A stretch of 5,937 nt of DNA from an uncultured Terriglobus sp. (GTDB lineage Bacteria; Acidobacteriota; Terriglobia; Terriglobales; Acidobacteriaceae), in contig CALMRM010000099.1 of the NCBI GenBank assembly GCA_937871605.1, positions 9,995 to 15,931 on the forward strand. Reading direction: 5' to 3'. The stretch's first letter is position 1. Every line of letters begins with the position of its first letter. A program made the translations under genes and the position numbers. The notes under the pieces were generated by a model, which was given only the letters and a program-made list of their open reading frames with translations, did not search any database and was not told the DNA's origin. Shown here in pieces: positions 1-5,374 of this stretch.

Positions 1-1693
1 GCTGCAGTGCATTTGCGATAGAGGGTGGCAGCGCGGGTAGGGCAGCGGCAGCCGTCACGGCCTGCGTTTCGCGGTCTAGCAACGCGACATAGATGCGGTC
101 GTTCGCGTGTTCGCGGTTCAACTGGGCCACAGTGTCGGCCACATCCAGCTCCCGCGCACTCGACTGTGGCGGGAGCGACAAGAGCCGGTCTAGCGCCGCG
201 CCGTCGCCCACCAGGATGCGCATGGGGCCCTCGGTCAGCGTGGTCGGCAGTGTCACCGGGATGCGCACCACACGCGCATCGCCCTGAAAGGGCCGCACCG
301 TCGCCTCCACCGTGATGGTATCCCCCGGATGCGCCTCGTTCGTACTCAGGCGCGCGCTTTCCAGCTCTGCCGACTCGCGGCGCGGTTCCACCGTCGCGTC
401 CAGCTGCAGGTGGTTAATATGTGGCTGTTGCAGGTCATTGCCGTACACCGCCAGAAAACGCTGCGCCACAAACTGCGTGGCCGCTGCTGCCGCTGTGGCA
501 CCATCCGCCGCGGCAAAGGTGCCCGGCAACGCGATGGCACCCACGCCTGCGATGTCGATGCTGCCGGAAAGGTGCAGCGTGCTCTGGTTGCCAGCGGTGT
601 AGGTAGCGTTCAGCGCCTGAAAGATGCTGGCCAGCAGCACCTGCGGCGTCAGTTGCCGGTTGTCCAACACCTCAAACCGCACATGCTGCGTGGGCAGCCC
701 CGTCGCGGCAGGGGCAGACACGTTGACCTCTACCGGAATCATGCGCGCACTCTGCCCAAAGGTACCCGCGATGGCATTCGCCCGGTCCTGCGTAAACGCG
801 CCCACCGTCTCGGTCGTGTTCACGATTTTGAAGGCGTTCATGGGCGAAGGCAGCGTCGCCAGCACCTCTGCTTTCGTCATGGGCACGGAGATGGCACCGA
901 ACTGCGTGATCGGGTGCCCGCACGCCAGCAACTGGTGCGCATCCACGTAGGTCACGGTGCAGGTGGCCGCCACGTTCAGGTCGCCGCGTGCCAGTACCGC
1001 GGACACGGCGGAGCCAGGCACAATCGGCTCCGGCTGCTTCGTGTCCGGCGAGGCAGAGCCGATGCCGTTGACAGGCTCGAGCCCCATGGAACGGAAGCCT
1101 TCGCCGTAGCGTGCCACCGCCACTTCGGAAAAGCCGTTGAAGACCAGCGGCGTGTCGATAGCGTGAACCTCGCTTGCAACAGCGGCTGAGGGTGACACCG
1201 GTTCCGACATGGCTGCCGATGCCGTGGGTGGCAGGTCGCGCACCTGCAGCATGGCCGCGATCGGCGTGATGCCGCAGATGGGCTCTTTGCTGAACTGGCC
1301 GATGCGGTACGCCAGCGCGCCCAGCAGCTTGCCGTCAATGTACACCGGTGACCCGCTCATGCCCGCCACAACGCCCGTAAACTCCGGTTTGGTGCCGTGC
1401 AGCCGCGCCAGAATCATGTCTTGCCCAGGTCCGATGGCATCCTTCAACGTGCCCAGTATCTCCACGTCCATCGGCTCCGGCGCGACGCCCTCAAAGACGG
1501 TCCACGCCGTGCCGTGCAGGCCACGGTGCACCTCTGCCAGCGGAAACGGCTCTGCGCTCGTGGGTGGACCCGCAGGCACCTGTGCTCCCGCAGCAGACGC
1601 CACCAACAGCCCAAGCACGGTAGCCTTTTGGCAAGGTTTCACGTCTACAAGAGTAGGCCCTGCCGCGTCCGGTGACAAAGCAGACGCCGGCAT
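1..1693 (-). CDS. Exported SpoIVB-like S55 family serine peptidase (3' end cut by window)
   Basis: Translating the minus strand from ATG 1693 gives 564 codons with no stop before the window edge. The N-terminus has a Lys-containing stretch, then a hydrophobic run (TVLGLLVASAAGAQ, residues 25-38) that reads as a signal peptide cleaved near AGA|Q. A GMSGSPVY motif (residues 111-118) carries the presumed nucleophile Ser113. A CGHPI motif carries His260. Both match signature motifs of the SpoIVB peptidase S55 family, which acts on proteins outside the cytoplasmic membrane; substrate and partner here are unknown. The C-terminal part (about 350-564) looks like beta-rich secreted sequence, and I see no PDZ domain. 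A GGTGA Shine-Dalgarno 6 nt upstream favours ATG 1693. GTG 1642 would give a tidier signal peptide (MKPCQKATVLGLL) but has no clear Shine-Dalgarno. The motif order is Ser before His, unlike SpoIVB. The family is fairly sure; that it is an active protease is inferred. By recalled relatives, probably only a few dozen C-terminal residues are missing. Confidence 0.85.
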   Translation of the reverse strand, partial: MPASALSPDAAGPTLVDVKPCQKATVLGLLVASAAGAQVPAGPPTSAEPFPLAEVHRGLHGTAWTVFEGVAPEPMDVEILGTLKDAIGPGQDMILARLHGTKPEFTGVVAGMSGSPVYIDGKLLGALAYRIGQFSKEPICGITPIAAMLQVRDLPPTASAAMSEPVSPSAAVASEVHAIDTPLVFNGFSEVAVARYGEGFRSMGLEPVNGIGSASPDTKQPEPIVPGSAVSAVLARGDLNVAATCTVTYVDAHQLLACGHPITQFGAISVPMTKAEVLATLPSPMNAFKIVNTTETVGAFTQDRANAIAGTFGQSARMIPVEVNVSAPAATGLPTQHVRFEVLDNRQLTPQVLLASIFQALNATYTAGNQSTLHLSGSIDIAGVGAIALPGTFAAADGATAAAAATQFVAQRFLAVYGNDLQQPHINHLQLDATVEPRRESAELESARLSTNEAHPGDTITVEATVRPFQGDARVVRIPVTLPTTLTEGPMRILVGDGAALDRLLSLPPQSSARELDVADTVAQLNREHANDRIYVALLDRETQAVTAAAALPALPPSIANALQ

Positions 1694-1736
1694 GTTGCTT
1701 CACCGCCCGAACATGCCGTCGCCCGCCGTGAAGCAA
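1688..1736 (-). promoter_or_regulatory. Two overlapping perfect 9-bp inverted repeats covering the RBS and start codon of the S55 gene
   Basis: On the minus strand the 16-mer GTGAAGCAACATGCCG (1703 to 1688) spans part of the ribosome-binding site and the ATG. Its first nine bases pair perfectly with TTGCTTCAC at 1736-1728 (24-nt loop). Its last nine pair perfectly with CGGCATGTT at 1718-1710 (13-nt loop). The two pairings share bases 1695-1696. In mRNA the first stem would hide the Shine-Dalgarno and the second the AUG. The order of arms is that of a pseudoknot, but there is no linker between the two 3' arms, so two mutually exclusive hairpins are more plausible. The same dyads could instead be protein-binding sites in the divergent promoter region. 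The complementarity is seen directly; the regulatory role is inferred. Confidence 0.6.
1700..1704 (-). promoter_or_regulatory. Ribosome-binding site of the S55 peptidase gene
   Basis: GGTGA is read on the minus strand 6 nt before ATG 1693. It matches the 3' part of the full Shine-Dalgarno sequence. It decides for ATG 1693 over the GTG at 1642. It lies inside one arm of the inverted repeats described for 1688-1736. Confidence 0.55.
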
Positions 1737-1769
1737 AGCGCCGCCGAAGCAGGTAGGCTTGTGCCGTAC

Positions 1770-1774
1770 AGGAG
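1770..1774 (+). promoter_or_regulatory. Ribosome-binding site of the VWFA-related gene
   Basis: AGGAG ends 10 nt before GTG 1785, slightly long spacing but the only good Shine-Dalgarno here. It supports the GTG start that places a clean signal peptide at the N-terminus. The frame stays open upstream only because it runs antisense through the S55 gene. Confidence 0.6.
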
Positions 1775-1784
1775 ATCACGCAGC

Positions 1785-2945
1785 GTGAAGGCAGTCCGCA
1801 ATACCCTCAGGTTGACGCTATGCAGTGTCCTGTCCAGCGGCCTGCTGCTGGCAGGGGTCGGCAACGCACAGCAGACCAAGCCCACCACGCCGCCAGCCCA
1901 GAGCGACGACGCAGGCCCTAACCAAGACACCGGCGTCATCGTCAAGAAGAAGCGGCAGTACGCGGACGAACCACCGCCACCCGCGCCCGACCAGGAAAAG
2001 GTCAAAAATCCCAAGGAGCTGGAGAACTACTCCATCCGCGTCGATGTGCCGGTCGTCACGGTCGACGTGAGCGTGCAGCTGCAGAAGAACGGCCAGTTCG
2101 TTCCCGGCCTGAAGGGTGGCAACTTCCGCGTCACGGAAGACGGCGTCGAGCAGAAGGTGACCGACGTCCGCATGCAGCAGAAGCCCATCACCGCCGTCAT
2201 GCTGCTCGAGTTCGCCGCCAACAGCTGGGCCTTTATCCAGGACATGCGGCAGAGTTCCTACGTCTTTTTCAAGCAGCTCAAGCCCGAAGACTACATCGCG
2301 GTCATCACCTATGACCTGCGCACCCGTATCCTGACCGACTTTACGCAGGACAAGAACATCACCGCGCAGGCCCTGCAAACCCTCACCATCCCCGGTTTCA
2401 GCGACACCAACGAGTTCGACGCGCTCTACGAAACCATCGACCGGCTCAGCCGCATCGAAGGCCGCAAGTACATCATCCTCGTCTCCAGCGGGCGCGACAC
2501 CTTTTCCAAAATCAACCTGGACCAGATGTACAAAAAGGTGAAGTCCGCGCAGGACATCACCATCTACACCGTCAGCACCGGCGGCCTGGCGCGCGAGCTG
2601 ACCGACGCCCGCGGCGGCATGGGCGGCATGGCCCGCATGGACTACCTGCAGGCCGACAACCAGATGCGCACCATCTCCGCCATGACCGGCGGCCAGAGCT
2701 ACTTCCCCGTCTTCCAGGGCGCGCTGCCAGAGGTCTTCAACTCCATTAACGCCTCCATCCGCAACCAGTACGTGCTCACCTACCGGCCCACCAACACGCA
2801 GCAGGACGGCACCTATCGCAAGATCAAGGTAGAGCTGGTCAACCGCGAAGGCCAGCCGCTGGAGATGACAGACGAGAAGGGTAAGAAGGTGAAGTACTCC
2901 GTGATGGCGCGCGACGGCTATCGCGCGCGCATGCCGGTGGAGTAG
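1785..2945 (+). CDS. Secreted VWFA-related protein of the acidobacterial type, with degenerate MIDAS
   Basis: The product is 386 residues from GTG 1785. A basic start and hydrophobic core (to about residue 24) precede a likely signal-peptidase site at GNA28|Q. Then comes a low-complexity, Pro-rich linker containing VKKKRQY and DEPPPPAPD (about 29-75). A beta-rich stretch follows (IRVDVPVVTVDVSVQ and FRVTEDGVEQKV). The von Willebrand A-like domain covers roughly 135-310. The C-terminus holds the family's usual pattern: a segment ending in NQYVLTYRP, then YRKIKVEL and a final ARDGYRAR. This architecture matches the acidobacterial VWFA-related family (TIGR03436 as I recall it), whose function is unknown and presumably adhesive or binding. 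The metal-binding DxSxS is replaced by EFAAN (142-146), and the later SDG-type Asp by Ser235 in VSSGRD, so metal-dependent binding is doubtful. It is divergent from the S55 gene and convergent with the PEP-CTERM gene. Confidence 0.88.
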   Translation: MKAVRNTLRLTLCSVLSSGLLLAGVGNAQQTKPTTPPAQSDDAGPNQDTGVIVKKKRQYADEPPPPAPDQEKVKNPKELENYSIRVDVPVVTVDVSVQLQKNGQFVPGLKGGNFRVTEDGVEQKVTDVRMQQKPITAVMLLEFAANSWAFIQDMRQSSYVFFKQLKPEDYIAVITYDLRTRILTDFTQDKNITAQALQTLTIPGFSDTNEFDALYETIDRLSRIEGRKYIILVSSGRDTFSKINLDQMYKKVKSAQDITIYTVSTGGLARELTDARGGMGGMARMDYLQADNQMRTISAMTGGQSYFPVFQGALPEVFNSINASIRNQYVLTYRPTNTQQDGTYRKIKVELVNREGQPLEMTDEKGKKVKYSVMARDGYRARMPVE

Positions 2946-3575
2946 CTACAGGCGTACGTCGCCGGAAGGCCGCTTCACGAAGGTTGCTACGCCGACGCAG
3001 AGCAGTCCCGTCGTCAGCAGCCAGAGGGAGGAAGGCTCGGGCGTCGTGGCGGTCACAGCCACGTTGTCGAGTTCGACATAGCTTTGATCGTTGAAGCCGA
3101 AGAGCCGCAGCGCAGTTACCGTGGTCGTCGCTTGGAAGGCAATCTGCTCGTGCACAAAGCCCTGACTCGCCAGGTTGGTTGCAGAGAATACCTGCACGCC
3201 CGCAAGGTAGGCGCTGAAGCTGTTGCTGGCCTGCAGGCCACCGTTGTCATTCGCCAAGTCGAATGAGAGGCTGTAGACCTGCCCTGCCGTGGTCTGCAAT
3301 ATCTGCGCAATGGACGCACCGCCATCGGCCTGCGTAGATCCGAAATAGGCGGCCCAGACGCCGTCCGTTGCCTGGCCGTACGCTCTGCCGGTTTGCCCGC
3401 TACTGTCCACAAACGTGCTGCTGTCGCCTAGCGTGGTCTGCCAGCCCTGAAAACTGCCAATGCCCAGCGTGCCTTGCTCAAAGCTGCCGTTTGTTACGAG
3501 GTTTACCGGTGCGGCGTGCGCCGCCGCGCTGAAGGCAGGCGTGAGCGCGAGGAAGAGCAAAGAGCGCAGAGTCAT
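2946..3575 (-). CDS. PEP-CTERM sorting-domain protein with a jelly-roll-like extracellular domain
   Basis: The product is 209 residues from ATG 3575. TTG 3581, in frame two codons upstream, is possible: an AAGGA element sits 5 nt before TTG but 11 nt before ATG. The signal peptide (LRSLLFLALTPAFSAAAHA) ends at about residue 21. The mature part begins with NLVTNGSFEQG and ends with YVELDNVAV, the two ends typical of DUF642-like or carbohydrate-binding-like beta-sandwich domains. The C-terminus is a classic PEP-CTERM tail: PEP at 179-181, a hydrophobic segment at about 184-200, then Lys-Arg (201-202) and a short PSGDVRL tail. In known systems this tail is recognised by an exosortase that processes proteins bound for the surface or exopolysaccharide. 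No exosortase is in this window. The gene lies 39 bp downstream of the phosphatase gene on the same strand, so probably co-transcribed. Its ligand is unknown. Confidence 0.85.
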   Translation of the reverse strand: MTLRSLLFLALTPAFSAAAHAAPVNLVTNGSFEQGTLGIGSFQGWQTTLGDSSTFVDSSGQTGRAYGQATDGVWAAYFGSTQADGGASIAQILQTTAGQVYSLSFDLANDNGGLQASNSFSAYLAGVQVFSATNLASQGFVHEQIAFQATTTVTALRLFGFNDQSYVELDNVAVTATTPEPSSLWLLTTGLLCVGVATFVKRPSGDVRL

Positions 3576-3614
3576 AGTCAAAGTCGTCCTTGGGATGGAG
3601 GCTGTTGCAGGTAC

Positions 3615-5153
3615 CTAGTGGTTGTAGCAGGTCTTGATGCCGCTATACCGGTAGAAGTGGGTTGCCGTGCCGGGCGCAACGCGGGCAGCTTCGCATGCCG
3701 CTGGAAAGTCGGTTTCTTTCTCGTTGAACAGCATCTTCACCAGCAGGGTGTTGCCGTCGGAGTAGAAGTCCCACTGAATGTTGGCGGCGAGTTCGCCGTT
3801 GAGTTCGCCACGCCACGGATTGTTGTCGAACGTGTAGGTTTGCGCCATGGGCACGGGCTGCGACGCACTCGGGATGCCGAGTTCTTCTTGGAAGGGAATC
3901 AGGATCTCCGCGTGGCTGAAGCGCAGCTTGGCCGCATGTTGAAGGTTGCCGGCGGCAATCGCATTGCCTTCGTTAAAGAAGTCGTCCAGCAGAGACCCGC
4001 TCATCTGGTAGGTCACGCCTGCGCTCTCCGTGTACGACGGCCCTTTCTGGTAGAAGTCCGTCGCGTCAGAAATGTAGTTCAGTGTAGGCAGCGTGCCTGC
4101 AGGGAAGTACTTGCCCAGGTTGATGGGCACCTCGTTCACCATGGCCGGTGTGATCTGGTAAACGGCATACAGTGCGTCTGCCGCATCGACCGCGTTCCTG
4201 AGCGTGGTGGTGCCATCGCCGGTAACCGTGGTGGTGAACTTGCCGTCGCTGGAGTTAAAGGTGTAGCTACCGGTGTTCAGGTAGCTGGTGGTACCCGCGT
4301 CCAGCGCGTCCACAAAGGCCTGGGTGAACAGCGTATACAGCACGGCATGCGCGGCAGCGTACGAGGTCTGGCTGTAGGTGACGCTGTTGATCTTGCCGAT
4401 CTGAATGCTGTCCGACGCCAGAAAGCTCTGGTACTGCAGGCTGCTCTGGTATGTGGGATAGTACGGATCCGTCGTCGCGGGCAGGTCCGTCTTTGCGTTC
4501 AGCTTGTGAAAGTAGAGCTGAAACCGGTTGACACCGGCAGGCTGAGCCACAGGCTTGTTGACCGGGTACGCTGTGAGCGCAGGCGTGAGGGCGATGTGCG
4601 ATGCGATGCCCGGCACCGTGTTACCCAACGACTGGGTAAAGAAGGTGCTGCTGTCGATGGCACGGTTCACACCGGAGGTGGAGACCACAATCTGCCGGCT
4701 GCCCGTGGGTACTGACGTCAGCAGCGTGCCCGTGCGGGCCACCAGCCGCTGCGCCAGCTGCGTGTGCTCCTGGATGCCCAGCAGCGTCAGGTTGCCGTAG
4801 CCGGGCGCGCTGATGCCCGCGACGCCGTAGCCCAGCAACGCATTGGCCTGGATAATGCGCAGGAGGTCCGGCCCAAGCCGTGCGCCCGTTTTGGTCAGGG
4901 CTCCTTTGCTTTGCGCATCCAGCCACATGCTGTACATGGCCAGGTCGCTGCTGGCACTGGAGAGTCCGCGCGAGCCATGGCGTGCGACCATTTCGGTAAA
5001 GATGGGAGCAAACCCTGCAGGCGCGGCTTCGTAGGTGGTGGTGTCCTGCCCAACGGCATACGGTGCCTTGCTGCCAAGGTACAGCCCGGTCTGGGCAGAG
5101 GCGCAGGACGCAGAGACGGAAAGGCTCAACAGGAGCGCAGCACAAGAGCGCAT
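3615..5153 (-). CDS. Secreted histidine phosphatase, MINPP/phytase-like (branch 2)
   Basis: The product is 512 residues. The N-terminus (MRSCAALLLSLSVSASCASAQ) is a signal peptide with likely cleavage at ASA|Q. The Cys at 17 lacks a good lipobox, so it is probably not a lipoprotein. The catalytic RHGSRG lies at 58-63, where His59 should be the phosphorylated nucleophile with Arg58 and Arg62 binding phosphate. A second phosphate-pocket Arg is likely Arg164 (VNRAIDSS). The LTLLGIQEH segment (122-130) also fits the family. The proton-donor motif is His-Ala-Glu at 414-416 (FSHAEI), as in multiple inositol polyphosphate phosphatases, rather than the His-Asp of AppA-type phytases and acid phosphatases. 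The expected role is hydrolysis of phytate or other inositol phosphates outside the cytoplasm to supply phosphate; the exact substrate is inferred. No strong Shine-Dalgarno precedes the ATG, which is chosen because of the signal peptide. The PEP-CTERM gene follows 39 bp downstream. Confidence 0.88.
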   Translation of the reverse strand: MRSCAALLLSLSVSASCASAQTGLYLGSKAPYAVGQDTTTYEAAPAGFAPIFTEMVARHGSRGLSSASSDLAMYSMWLDAQSKGALTKTGARLGPDLLRIIQANALLGYGVAGISAPGYGNLTLLGIQEHTQLAQRLVARTGTLLTSVPTGSRQIVVSTSGVNRAIDSSTFFTQSLGNTVPGIASHIALTPALTAYPVNKPVAQPAGVNRFQLYFHKLNAKTDLPATTDPYYPTYQSSLQYQSFLASDSIQIGKINSVTYSQTSYAAAHAVLYTLFTQAFVDALDAGTTSYLNTGSYTFNSSDGKFTTTVTGDGTTTLRNAVDAADALYAVYQITPAMVNEVPINLGKYFPAGTLPTLNYISDATDFYQKGPSYTESAGVTYQMSGSLLDDFFNEGNAIAAGNLQHAAKLRFSHAEILIPFQEELGIPSASQPVPMAQTYTFDNNPWRGELNGELAANIQWDFYSDGNTLLVKMLFNEKETDFPAACEAARVAPGTATHFYRYSGIKTCYNH

Positions 5154-5216
5154 GAGGCATGGACCCGAACGTGGATTGGTAGGACAACCTTACTATGTCC
5201 GTCGCCGGCCCGCGGC

Positions 5217-5246
5217 GTGTGAATGCCCGGTGCACGAAGTGTGAAT
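5217..5246 (+). repeat. Direct repeat GTGTGAAT x2 at 22-bp period, with a GTGCA half-way
   Basis: GTGTGAAT occurs perfectly at 5217-5224 and 5239-5246. Between them GTGCA at 5230 falls on the midpoint, so GTGAA, GTGCA and GTGAA begin at 5219, 5230 and 5241, an exact 11-bp period. Same-face direct repeats of this period are typical of OmpR/PhoB-type response-regulator sites in general, though the sequence itself is not the E. coli Pho box. It could control the phosphatase gene, the catalase gene or both. The repeat is seen directly; the function is inferred. Confidence 0.4.
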
Positions 5247-5362
5247 TTCCTGCTCGGCAACAACTGCTTGCGCCAAGTTGCGCTACCTACACGCCATCGT
5301 AGGGCGGCGAGGGTGTCTTGGCATCCAACTGCGCGTACCCAGACGTTGTCCATCCCTGCCCG

Positions 5363-5368
5363 GAAAGG
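5363..5368 (+). promoter_or_regulatory. Ribosome-binding site of the manganese catalase gene
   Basis: The purine run GAAAGG ends 6 nt before ATG 5375, good spacing for initiation. It fixes the start that gives the expected catalase N-terminus (MFFRSEKLLIP). Confidence 0.6.
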
Positions 5369-5374
5369 CCCATC

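Larger units (their letters stand above)
5154..5374. other. Divergent intergenic region between the phosphatase and catalase genes
   Basis: This 221-bp gap has no credible gene and must hold the control signals of both flanking genes. I see no convincing -35/-10 pair on either strand. It contains the GTGNA direct repeats at 5217-5246. It also has a short dyad, GGACA (5182-5186) and TGTCC (5196-5200), about 30-45 bp upstream of the phosphatase start, and a TTGCGC direct repeat (5268-5273 and 5278-5283). The last two are short enough to be chance. Confidence 0.5.

Noticed and set aside
329..1189. 286-codon plus-strand open frame
   Set aside because: It is antisense to the S55 gene and its product is rich in Arg, His and Gly with no recognisable domain, typical of a GC-rich shadow.
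1209..1784. In-frame N-terminal extension of the VWFA gene adding 192 codons
   Set aside because: It runs antisense through the S55 peptidase gene, whose motifs are clear. The true N-terminus is marked by an AGGAG site and a signal peptide starting at GTG 1785.
1818..2378. 186-codon minus-strand open frame under the VWFA gene
   Set aside because: It lies opposite a well-supported VWFA reading frame and has no signal peptide, motif or ribosome-binding site.
3576..3614. Terminator or separate promoter between the phosphatase and PEP-CTERM genes
   Set aside because: The 39 bp contain no GC-rich hairpin with a T-run and no recognisable -35/-10 pair.
3474..4715. 413-codon plus-strand open frame
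   Set aside because: It is antisense to the phosphatase and PEP-CTERM genes, both of which have catalytic or sorting motifs. Its own product is Arg/Val/Gly-rich and unrecognisable.
5182..5200. GGACA/TGTCC dyad as an operator for the phosphatase gene
   Set aside because: The arms are only 5 bp with a 9-bp spacer, expected often by chance; kept only as a remark on the intergenic region.
4621..5235. 204-codon minus-strand frame overlapping the phosphatase start
   Set aside because: It is a shifted frame of the phosphatase gene; the 3615-5153 frame carries RHGSRG, HAE and a signal peptide.
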